Positions 1-5,423 of a stretch of DNA of 7,911 nucleotides are shown here, piece after piece (positions within the stretch are counted from its first letter, which is position 1; every line of letters begins with the position of its first letter). The notes beneath the pieces were generated by a model. It was not told the origin of the DNA. It searched no databases and saw only the letters and a list, made by a program, of their open reading frames with translations. The position numbers were made by a program, and so were the translations under genes. The DNA is from Solirubrobacterales bacterium (GTDB lineage: Bacteria > Actinomycetota > Thermoleophilia > Solirubrobacterales > Solirubrobacteraceae): positions 1 through 7,911 of the forward strand of contig JACDAP010000296.1 of NCBI GenBank assembly GCA_013695395.1. Reading direction: 5' to 3'.

Positions 1-590
1 TCGTCGTCTGCGCGTTCGGCGCGCTCATCAAGGAGCCGCTGCTCTCGCTGCGGACGGTCCTCAACGTCCATCCCTCGCTGCTGCCCCGCTGGCGCGGCGC
101 TGCCCCCGTCGAGCGCGCGATCATGGCCGGCGACGCGGAGACGGGGGTCTGCATCATGCGCCTGACCGAGGGGCTCGACACCGGCCCCGTCTGCGCCCGC
201 GGCGTCGAGCCCATCGGCCCGGAGGACACCTGCGGCACGCTCGCCCCGCGCCTGGAGCAGCTCGGCGCGGACCTCTTGCTCGGCACCCTCGACGCCGGCG
301 CCGACGCCTGGCGGTGGGAGGAGCAGCCCGAGGACGGGGTGACCTACGCCGAGAAGATCGGGCCGGCCGACCGGACCCTCGACCCGGAGGCGAGCGCCGC
401 CGAGCAGGAGCGCACCGTCCGTGGGCTCTCGCCGCACATCGGCGCCCGCGTGTCGCTCGAGGACGGAAGCCTCCTCGGCGTCCGGCGCGCGCGCCTGGGC
501 CCGGACGGAGCGCTCGAGCTGCTCGAGGTCCAGCCGCCCGGGGGGCGTACGATGCCCTACGCCGATTACGCACGCGGACGAATGATCTAG
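1..590 (+). CDS. fmt: Methionyl-tRNA formyltransferase, C-terminal two thirds (5' end outside window)
   Basis: Transfers a formyl group from 10-formyltetrahydrofolate to the amino group of Met-tRNA(fMet), making the cytoplasmic initiator tRNA. The frame is open from base 3; 195 residues are visible before TAG at 588-590. Seen: the catalytic-loop motif LNVHPSLLPRWRGAAP (N21 and H23 of the visible part) and GLDTGPV with D59. The N-to-D distance of 38 residues equals that of E. coli Fmt N106/H108/D144, so about 85 N-terminal residues lie upstream of the window. The Fmt C-terminal domain follows (about residues 110-195), including YAEKI and a closing PPGGRTMPYADYARG motif typical of actinobacterial Fmt. 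An internal ATG at 123 is not the start, because the catalytic N and H lie before it. The implied full length of about 280 residues is slightly short for the family. Confidence 0.96.
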   Translation, partial: VVCAFGALIKEPLLSLRTVLNVHPSLLPRWRGAAPVERAIMAGDAETGVCIMRLTEGLDTGPVCARGVEPIGPEDTCGTLAPRLEQLGADLLLGTLDAGADAWRWEEQPEDGVTYAEKIGPADRTLDPEASAAEQERTVRGLSPHIGARVSLEDGSLLGVRRARLGPDGALELLEVQPPGGRTMPYADYARGRMI

Positions 591-593
591 TTC

Positions 594-605
594 ACGGCGC
601 GCCGT
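594..605. repeat. 12-bp perfect palindrome just after fmt
   Basis: ACGGCGCGCCGT is its own reverse complement and begins four bases after the fmt stop codon. Folded as RNA it gives only four pairs around a CGCG loop, so it is a weak terminator by itself. It could be a dimeric-protein binding site in the region expected to hold the promoter of the downstream secreted-protein gene, or it could be chance in GC-rich DNA. Confidence 0.4.
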
Positions 606-635
606 TTCGGAGCACATCGTAAGAATGTTCCACCG

Positions 636-664
636 ACCCCGCGTCATCCCACGTGATGCGGGGT
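636..664 (+). terminator. Strong stem-loop between fmt and the secreted-protein gene
   Basis: ACCCCGCGTCA (636-646) pairs with TGATGCGGGGT (654-664) over 11 base pairs including one G-U wobble, around a 7-nt loop. It is followed only by TTGCAAT, with no U-tract. It can be the fmt terminator. However, only 26 nt separate it from the SD sequence of the next gene, too little for a normal -35/-10 promoter plus leader, so the hairpin is probably transcribed as part of that gene's 5' leader. A leader attenuator is therefore equally possible. Confidence 0.55.
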
Positions 665-690
665 TGCAATCCGAAGAACACCCACCGTTC

Positions 691-698
691 AAAGGGAG
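691..698 (+). promoter_or_regulatory. Shine-Dalgarno sequence fixing the TTG start
   Basis: AAAGGGAG lies 7 nt before TTG at 706, the clearest SD in the window. It decides the start of the secreted-protein gene: the in-frame ATG at 625 has no SD and would place 27 polar residues before the signal peptide. Confidence 0.75.
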
Positions 699-705
699 CA
701 CCACG

Positions 706-2277
706 TTGACACCCCGACCCACCCGGGCCCTGCTCGCGGCCGCCGGACTGCTGGCGGCGACCGCCGCGGCACCCGGCGTCGCCCAGGCCGCCGAACCGAA
801 GTTCACCTGCGAGGCCTCCGCCCTGCGCGCCACCGTGCTCGGCCAACCGATCGAGCCCGTCGTCTACGGGCGCGGGCAGGAATGCAAGACCGGCGAGACC
901 ATTCCGACGATCAAGCTGCCGGAGCTGCTCGACGCGGCCGTGCTCGTCGCCGCCGGCACCAAGACCGACGACGCGCTGAAGCCGGCGGCCACCGCGGCCG
1001 GCGGCCTCACCGGCTTCCGCGTCAAGCTGCTGCCCTCGCTGCCGATCCAGCTGCCCACCGAGCAGATCATCGCGAACATCCCGGACCTGCCGCCGATCGC
1101 GGTCCCCGGGCTGGGCACGCTCAACATCTCGATCAAGGAGGCCGTCCGCTCGCTGGCACCGAACGGGCTGCTGCCCCAGGCCGACCTGCTCTCGGCCGCG
1201 GTGCTGAGCTCGGTCGCGGGCGCGAGCTGTGCTGACGGCAAGCTCAGCCTCAACGGCGCCTCCACCGTCGCCGGGCTGAGGGTGCTCGGCCAGCCGGTGA
1301 ACGTCGACTCGACGCTCCAGCAGAACCTCAACGTGATCGACTCGGCGAGCATCGACCCGTCGAACATCACCGTGGCGATGCTCGACCTGCCGCCGGCGGT
1401 CGACGCGCTGCTCGGTGATGCGCTCCTCGGCGGCGCCCTGACGGCCGCGCTCCAGAGCGCCCTCCAGCCTGTGCTCGACGCGCTCCCGAACATTGAGATC
1501 CCGGCGGCCGTGGCGCAGGTGAAGATCACGGCGAACACCCAGAGCAAGACGGCCACCACGCTGACCCAGCAGGCCATCCGGGTCGAGGCCTCGCTGGTCG
1601 GCACCCCGCTGCTCGACGCGGTCATCGGCGAGGCGAAGGTCTCGGCCGTGGGCGACTGCCCGGTCGCAGCCAGGCCCGACGAGCAGCCGGCCGAGCTCGG
1701 CTGCACCGACCGCAAGCTCGTCCTCGTGGACGTCTTCCAGCAGGGCAGCAAGGGCGTCAAGCTGAAGGGCGCCGCGAACAGGGACTTCGCGGGCAAGACC
1801 GTCTCGATCCGCTTCCAGGGTGACGGCAACAAGGTCGTCGCCACGGCCAAGGTCGGTAAGAACGGCGGCTTCAGCACCTTCGCCCCGACCCCCCGGGCGA
1901 GCGTCCGGGACACGAACAAGGCCCGCTACACCGCCGTGCGCGGCAAAGAGAAATCCCTCTCGCTCAAGCTCACCCGGCGGATGCGCGTCTCGCGGGTGCT
2001 CGACGACAAGAAGCAGGTGACGATCACCGGCTTCGTGCGGATGCCGCTAGCCGCGCCGGCGGCGACCATCAACCTGCGCCAGCGCATTCAGTGCGGCAAG
2101 CAGAAGGTCATCGCGACGACCAAGCCCAACAGCGAGGGCCGGTACACCTTCAAGGTGAAGTCGCCGGACCTCCCGGCGGTCTACCGCGCCACCACGCGCG
2201 TGCGCAACAACACCGGCAACCCGAAGACGTACCCGACGTTCACGCTCCCGCGCGGCGTCGACCTGCTCAAGCGGTAG
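706..2277 (+). CDS. Secreted protein of unknown function, two C-terminal beta-sandwich-like repeats
   Basis: Predicted 523-residue exported protein; I do not recognise a named family. TTG 706 is chosen because an SD precedes it and translation then begins directly with a Sec signal peptide: basic n-region (PRPTR), Ala/Leu h-region at residues 8-22, and a VAQA|AEP cleavage site after residue 28. Residues about 30-320 are rich in Ala, Leu and Pro, with two related stretches, LRATVLGQPIEP near residue 40 and AGLRVLGQPVNVD near 190. They are reminiscent of the 'choice-of-anchor' style surface proteins common in Thermoleophilia, which is only a resemblance. Residues about 338-425 and 427-523 look like tandem Ig/CNA-type sandwiches: alternating strands, Lys-rich, each with a GxF or GxYTF turn. 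Six cysteines (35, 60, 175, 318, 333, 463) could form disulfides outside the cell. No sortase motif or C-terminal membrane segment is visible, so it is probably released or loosely wall-associated. It ends 32 nt before rsmB. Confidence 0.85.
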   Translation: MTPRPTRALLAAAGLLAATAAAPGVAQAAEPKFTCEASALRATVLGQPIEPVVYGRGQECKTGETIPTIKLPELLDAAVLVAAGTKTDDALKPAATAAGGLTGFRVKLLPSLPIQLPTEQIIANIPDLPPIAVPGLGTLNISIKEAVRSLAPNGLLPQADLLSAAVLSSVAGASCADGKLSLNGASTVAGLRVLGQPVNVDSTLQQNLNVIDSASIDPSNITVAMLDLPPAVDALLGDALLGGALTAALQSALQPVLDALPNIEIPAAVAQVKITANTQSKTATTLTQQAIRVEASLVGTPLLDAVIGEAKVSAVGDCPVAARPDEQPAELGCTDRKLVLVDVFQQGSKGVKLKGAANRDFAGKTVSIRFQGDGNKVVATAKVGKNGGFSTFAPTPRASVRDTNKARYTAVRGKEKSLSLKLTRRMRVSRVLDDKKQVTITGFVRMPLAAPAATINLRQRIQCGKQKVIATTKPNSEGRYTFKVKSPDLPAVYRATTRVRNNTGNPKTYPTFTLPRGVDLLKR

Positions 2278-2293
2278 TCACACCAGGCGGTCC

Positions 2294-2299
2294 TAGGCT
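2294..2299 (+). promoter_or_regulatory. Possible -10 element for leaderless rsmB
   Basis: TAGGCT fits the TANNNT pattern of actinobacterial -10 elements and ends 10 nt before the GTG start of rsmB, which has no SD at a usable distance. The arrangement suggests an mRNA starting at or very near the start codon. No convincing -35 was found. The hexamer also overlaps the 5' arm of the hairpin at 2296-2322. Confidence 0.4.
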
Positions 2300-2322
2300 G
2301 ACGGGCATCGTGCCCGTCAGCC
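2296..2322 (+). terminator. Perfect 12-bp stem-loop spanning the rsmB start codon
   Basis: GGCTGACGGGCA (2296-2307) is the exact reverse complement of TGCCCGTCAGCC (2311-2322), separated by the triloop TCG. It lies 18 nt after the stop of the secreted-protein gene, so it is a plausible U-tract-less terminator for it. The rsmB GTG (2310-2312) starts at the last loop base and runs into the 3' arm. Read-through mRNA would therefore have this start codon buried, while a leaderless transcript beginning at about 2310 could not form the stem. Confidence 0.6.
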
Positions 2323-3503
2323 CCGCCCGTACCGCCGCCTTCACCGTCGTCCGACGTGTCTTCGAGGGCGGCGCGTACGCCGACCGGGCACTCCGCAAGG
2401 AGCTCGAGCGGCTCGAGGATCCGCGGGACCGGGCGCTGGCCAAGCGCCTGGCCTTCGGCACCGTGCAGCGCAAGGGCACCCTGGACTGGGTGGTCGGCCG
2501 GATGACCAAGGGCCATCTCGAGCACCAGGTCCGAACGGCGCTCTGGCTCGGGCTCTACGAGCTGCTCTTCTCGGACTCCGGCGGCGAGCACGCCGCGGTC
2601 AGCGCCGCGGTGGAGCTCGCGAAGCCGAGTGCCGGCCACAAGGTCGTCAACGCCGTCCTGCGGCGGGTGGCCCGGGAGGGGGTCGAGCTGCCCGACGACG
2701 TGCACCCGGCCGGCGCGGCGATCCGCCATTCGCACCCCGAGTGGATCGTGCGCCTCTGGTGGAACCAGCTCGGCGCGGAGGAGACCCGTGCGCTCCTGGC
2801 CGCCGACAACGAGCCCGCCGAGTCGGTGCTGCGGATCAACCCGCTCGTCCCGGTCGCCGAGAGCGAGCTGCCGCCCGGACGCCGTGAGGGGGATGCGCTC
2901 GTTCTCGACGGCCCGTTCGATCTGGGCGGATCAGCGCTCTTCGCGCGCGGCGCGATCCTCGCGCAGTCACGGGCGGCCCAGGGGGTGGCACGGATGGTCG
3001 ATCCGCAGCCGGGCGAGCGGATCCTGGATCTGTGCGCGGCGCCCGGCGGCAAGACGACGCACCTGGCCGCGCTCATGGGCGGCGAGGGGGCGGTGGTGGC
3101 GGTGGAGCGGCACGCCGGGCGGGCCGCCGCGCTGGAGCAGACCGCCCGGAGGATGGCCGCCCACAACGTCGTCGTCGTGTGCGGTGACGGTCGCACGGTG
3201 AACGCACCGGAGCTCGAGGAGCCGTTCGACCGCGTGCTCGTCGACCCGCCCTGCTCCGGGCTCGGGACGCTCCGCTCCCACCCCGACCTGCGCTGGCGGA
3301 TGACCCCGGAGCTGGTCGATCGCCTCATCGAGGAGCAGGACGCCCTCGTGGCCGCCGCCCGGGCCCGGCTGCGCCCCGGCGGGGTGCTCGTCTACTCCAC
3401 CTGCACGATCAACCCGGCCGAGGAGCGGGTCCGCGGCGAGGTGCGCGAGCAGACCCTGCCGCACCGTGACGGCACGGACGGGTTCTACACTGCGCGGGAG
3501 TGA
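2310..3503 (+). CDS. rsmB: 16S rRNA (cytosine-967-C5)-methyltransferase RsmB
   Basis: S-adenosylmethionine-dependent m5C methylation of 16S rRNA C967 during small-subunit assembly. 397 residues from GTG 2310, the first start compatible with the family's N-terminus (SPARTAAFTVVRRVFEGGAYADRAL-type NusB-like domain, residues 1-135). No in-frame ATG/GTG/TTG follows for a long way, and an earlier start would run into the coding region of the upstream secreted gene. The Rossmann methyltransferase domain follows: SAM loop LDLCAAPGGKTTHLAAL (239-255), VDPPCSGLGTL with C315, and YSTCTINPAEE with the nucleophile-position C365. Only 32 residues follow C365, against 54 in the 429-residue E. coli enzyme. 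The usual segment between PAEE and the closing QTLPHRDGTDGF motif is shortened by about 20 residues, but the final motif is present, so the enzyme looks functional. Its stop overlaps the next start (GTGA). Confidence 0.95.
   Translation: MPVSPARTAAFTVVRRVFEGGAYADRALRKELERLEDPRDRALAKRLAFGTVQRKGTLDWVVGRMTKGHLEHQVRTALWLGLYELLFSDSGGEHAAVSAAVELAKPSAGHKVVNAVLRRVAREGVELPDDVHPAGAAIRHSHPEWIVRLWWNQLGAEETRALLAADNEPAESVLRINPLVPVAESELPPGRREGDALVLDGPFDLGGSALFARGAILAQSRAAQGVARMVDPQPGERILDLCAAPGGKTTHLAALMGGEGAVVAVERHAGRAAALEQTARRMAAHNVVVVCGDGRTVNAPELEEPFDRVLVDPPCSGLGTLRSHPDLRWRMTPELVDRLIEEQDALVAAARARLRPGGVLVYSTCTINPAEERVRGEVREQTLPHRDGTDGFYTARE
3486..3491 (+). promoter_or_regulatory. Possible -10 element (TACACT) before the double zinc ribbon gene
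   Basis: TACACT inside the end of rsmB is followed by 8 nt and then the GTG start at 3500, with no SD. The same hexamer sits 7 nt before the GTG chosen for the minus-strand zinc-ribbon gene at 5741. A weak -35-like GTGACG (3466-3471) is only 14 nt upstream. This suggests an internal leaderless promoter, in addition to any co-transcription with rsmB. Confidence 0.4.
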
Positions 3504-3724
3504 CCACGGAGCCGAACCTCGGACCCGTCTGCCCCAATTGCGGGGAGCCGTGGCTGCGGCCCACGTCGCTGCCGGGCCGCTACCGGTGCGTGTACTGCCT
3601 GCACCGCTTCGAGCTGCGCTCGGTCTGCCCCGACTGCGGCGAGCACGGCACGATCGTGCGCATGTCGAACTCGATGGAGATGCAGTGCAACCACTGCGGC
3701 GGCTCGCTGCTCGCTGAATCCTGA
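3500..3724 (+). CDS. Small double zinc-ribbon protein
   Basis: 74-residue cytoplasmic protein with four CxxC knuckles: C11/C14, C30/C33, C43/C46 and C63/C66. This is the pattern of two tandem treble-clef or rubredoxin-like zinc ribbons, each binding one zinc ion. The knuckles read CPNCGEP, CVYCLHRF, CPDCGEHG and CNHCGGS. No catalytic domain is present; such proteins usually act as nucleic-acid or protein adaptors, but I cannot assign a role. GTG 3500 is the only reasonable start, and its GTGA overlaps the rsmB stop, so translation is coupled or leaderless (TACACT at 3486). Position after rsmB hints at a link to ribosome or RNA metabolism, which is inference. Shape and cysteine spacing make a real gene much likelier than chance. 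Confidence 0.85.
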   Translation: MTTEPNLGPVCPNCGEPWLRPTSLPGRYRCVYCLHRFELRSVCPDCGEHGTIVRMSNSMEMQCNHCGGSLLAES

Positions 3725-3735
3725 CGGCCGCTTCA

Positions 3736-3779
3736 TGTACGGTGAACCCGGACGGCGGTGTACGGTCGTAACGTACACC
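3736..3779. promoter_or_regulatory. Operator-like cluster of TGTACG half-sites
   Basis: TGTACGGT occurs at 3736-3743 and again at 3759-3766, 23 bp apart (about two helical turns). A reversed copy follows: GGTGTACG (3757-3764) is the exact inverse of CGTACACC (3772-3779) across a 7-bp spacer. Two direct and one inverted half-site resemble an operator for a dimeric regulator, perhaps of TetR type, which is inference. As RNA, the 8-bp stem with a 7-nt loop could also serve as a terminator for the zinc-ribbon gene. It sits immediately before the decayed ATPase, so it may be the control region of a gene whose 5' end was lost. Confidence 0.45.
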
Positions 3780-4670
3780 CGGTCGGGCCGCGGGCGATCG
3801 CATTGCCTTGCGTCTTGCGGCTCCACGGCGCTTCGGCAAGACGAGCCTGCTCGACGCGCATGTCGCAGAGATGCGAGCCGAAGGGCATCGCGCGGTACGG
3901 GTCGACCTGTCCGAAGGTCGCGACGGTGGCAGACGCGGCCGCTCGCGTCGCGGCCGCCTACGACCTCCTACCCGCCGGCGTCGGGCGGCGAGCGCGGCGC
4001 TGCTCGACCCGCTTGGGGGGTCGGCGCGAGCCTGGCCGGTCTGTCGATGCAGATGGCACCCGCACCTGCACGCCCCGGCGCGGACGAGGCGCGGACCGCG
4101 CTGCTGGAGCTCCTCGAAGTCCCGGCGGCGTTGTACGACGAGGACGGCGGGCTCACGATCGTATGCCTGGACGAGTTCCAGGATCTCCTCGTGGCCGACG
4201 ATGGGCTCGACGGGCTCATCCGTTCGGTCATCCAGCATCACGGCGAGGCCGCCGCCTACGTCTTCGCCGGCAGCCAACCGTCCTGATGCGGTCGCTCTTC
4301 GCCGATCAGGAGCGCCCGTTCTACGGGCAGGCACGGCCGTTCGAACTGCCCGCCCTGCCGCGGGACGAGACCACCGCCGAGGCCGAGTCCGCACTGCACG
4401 CTGACGGGCTCGCCGTGCCAGACGACCTCGACCTTCTGCTCGCGTTCACGCACGGGCACCCACAGCGCATCATGCTGCTGGCCCACCACCTCTACGAGAT
4501 CCTTGCCGAAGGCAGCGCGGCCGATGGGGCGGTCGCGGCATCGCTCGAGCGCGCGGCCGCAGAGACCCGCGACGCGCATCAGGCGCTCTGGGATGGCATC
4601 GGGCGGAGCGAGCGGTTGGTCCTGATCGCGATCGCCGACGGGAACGCTCGCCGAGTCCTGAGCTTGCAAG
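3772..4670 (+). pseudogene. Remnant of an archaeal-type AAA+ ATPase, multiply frameshifted and truncated
   Basis: No single frame is intact, but successive frames give an ordered ATP-binding protein of the archaeal ATPase (ATPase_2-like, MNS) family. Frame 1 has RLAAPRRFGKTSLLDAHV, a Walker A-type loop with K at 3838-3840. Frame 2 from about 3914 gives KVATVADAAARVAAAYDLL. Frame 1 returns briefly (AASAALLDPL, about 3980-4015). Frame 3 from about 4020 has the Walker B motif CLDEFQDLL (D at 4170), RSVIQHHGE (4221-4247) and VFAGSQPS, then hits TGA at 4284. Frame 2 resumes with LMRSLFADQERPFYGQARPFELP and GHPQRIMLLAHHLYE (4454-4498). At least four frame changes are needed. The N-terminal 20-30 residues before Walker A and the C-terminal winged-helix region (about 70 residues) are absent; similarity fades near 4665, just before rpe. 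Flanking genes are intact, so this is decay, not poor sequence. A programmed-frameshift explanation is very unlikely with so many shifts. Confidence 0.85.
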
Positions 4671-4673
4671 ACT
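4665..4673 (+). promoter_or_regulatory. Possible extended -10 element for rpe
   Basis: TGC followed by AAGACT resembles an extended -10 (TGN plus a TANACT-like hexamer) and ends 6 nt before the rpe GTG at 4680, which has no SD. It lies at the point where the ATPase remnant stops, so the promoter either pre-dates the insertion or was formed at the junction. The first base of the hexamer departs from consensus. Confidence 0.3.
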
Positions 4674-4679
4674 CCCGGG

Positions 4680-5324
4680 GTGCCCGCCCCCCGCATCGCC
4701 CCGAGCATCCTCTCCGCCGACTTCGGTCGCCTGCGCGGCCAGGTGGAGGAGATCGTCGCCGCGGGCGCCTCGGTCATCCACGTCGACGTCATGGACGGGC
4801 ACTTCGTGCCGCCGCTCTCGATGGGGCCGCAGGTGGTGAGTGCCCTGGCCGATCTCGGCGTGATGCTCGACGTTCACCTGATGGTCGAGCGCCCCGAGCG
4901 CCAGGTGGCCGACTTCGCCTCGGCCGGGGCGAGCCAGATCACCGTCCACGCCGAGGCGACGCCGCACGTCCACTACGCACTCCAGGCGGTTCGCGACGCG
5001 GGCTGCAGGGCCGGCCTCGCGATCAACCCGGGGACGCCGGTGGGCGCGCTCGAGGGGGTCGAGCTCGACTGCGCCCTGGTGATGACCGTGAACCCGGGCT
5101 GGGGCGGCCAGGCGTTCATTCCCGCCTCGCTCGAGCGCATCCGCCGGGTGCGCGACCTCATCGGCCCCGACGCGGAGCTCGAGGTCGACGGCGGCATCGA
5201 CGCATCGACGGCGGGCCCGTGTGCCGAGGCGGGCGCCTCTCTCTTCGTGGCGGGCTCGGCGATCTTCGGCAAGGATGACCCGGCCGCCGCCTACGCCGCG
5301 ATCGCCGCAGCGGCCGGGGCGTAG
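4680..5324 (+). CDS. rpe: Ribulose-phosphate 3-epimerase
   Basis: Interconverts D-ribulose 5-phosphate and D-xylulose 5-phosphate in the pentose-phosphate pathway. 214 residues, the normal length for this cytoplasmic (beta/alpha)8-barrel. Seen: APSILSADF at the N-terminus (S9), VIHVDVMDGHFVPPLSMGP with metal-site H34 and D36, DVHLMVE with H66, MTVNPGWGGQAF (135-146) and VDGGID with the second catalytic aspartate D170, then the phosphate-binding AGSAIFG near the end. GTG 4680 puts the family's first strand at the start, and no better candidate lies upstream. There is no SD; a weak extended -10 lies 6 nt upstream. The gene abuts a dead ATPase and is followed by two hairpins facing a convergent minus-strand gene, so it is probably monocistronic. 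Confidence 0.97.
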   Translation: MPAPRIAPSILSADFGRLRGQVEEIVAAGASVIHVDVMDGHFVPPLSMGPQVVSALADLGVMLDVHLMVERPERQVADFASAGASQITVHAEATPHVHYALQAVRDAGCRAGLAINPGTPVGALEGVELDCALVMTVNPGWGGQAFIPASLERIRRVRDLIGPDAELEVDGGIDASTAGPCAEAGASLFVAGSAIFGKDDPAAAYAAIAAAAGA

Positions 5325-5345
5325 CGCCGAACCGGCGATCGGCGC
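5324..5345 (+). terminator. Hairpin at the rpe stop codon
   Basis: GCGCCGA (5324-5330) pairs with TCGGCGC (5339-5345) over 7 bp around an 8-nt loop, beginning on the last base of the rpe stop. It has no U-tract. Placed immediately after a gene and before a second, larger hairpin, it is a reasonable part of the rpe termination region. Confidence 0.45.
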
Positions 5346-5352
5346 GAGCGAG

Positions 5353-5395
5353 CCGTGTTGCGGATATCCCGCATAGCGGGATACCGACAGCACGG
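5353..5395. terminator. 43-nt hairpin between convergent genes, likely bidirectional terminator
   Basis: The core TATCCCGC (5365-5372) / GCGGGATA (5376-5383) is a perfect 8-bp inverted repeat around the triloop ATA. Beyond it, CGG (5361-5363) pairs with CCG (5384-5386), and CCGTGTTG (5353-5360) pairs with CAGCACGG (5388-5395) with one G-U pair. Only single A bulges at 5364 and 5387 interrupt it. That is 19 pairs between rpe (plus, ends 5324) and the minus-strand gene ending at 5424. The symmetry suits termination from both sides; there is no U-tract. The 19-bp inner palindrome could also be an operator or a dispersed repeat. Confidence 0.6.
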
Positions 5396-5423
5396 ACAAG
5401 GACCGCACCGGGCGAGAGTCCGC

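Noticed and set aside
625..705. ATG at 625 as start of the secreted protein
   Set aside because: It would place a hairpin inside the coding region and 27 polar residues before the signal peptide; TTG 706 has a good SD.
864..1919. Minus-strand 351-codon open frame under the secreted-protein gene
   Set aside because: Ser/Ala-rich shadow with no motif; the plus-strand gene has a signal peptide, an SD and coherent protein features.
2091..2309. N-terminal extension of rsmB back to 2091
   Set aside because: This stretch overlaps the real C-terminus of the secreted protein in another frame and has no RsmB similarity; GTG 2310 matches the family N-terminus.
3913..4286. Programmed ribosomal frameshifting in the ATPase
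   Set aside because: At least four shifts in different directions plus missing termini are not compatible with known programmed frameshifting; decay is the simpler account.
2967..4394. Minus-strand open frame of 475 codons
   Set aside because: It is antisense to the conserved part of rsmB, the zinc ribbon and the ATPase remnant, has Arg/Ala/Gly-rich low-complexity content and no recognisable motif; a GC-rich shadow.
3725..4680. Intact defence-type or mobile ATPase system together with the zinc-ribbon gene
   Set aside because: The ATPase needs several frame changes and lacks both ends, and no transposase, effector or nuclease gene is nearby. It is a relic, not a working system.
3758..5278. 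Plus-strand 506-codon open frame running from the ATPase remnant through rpe
   Set aside because: Its central part holds real ATPase segments, but after about 4670 it is the wrong frame of rpe and turns into Arg/Gly/Pro-rich sequence. It is not one protein.
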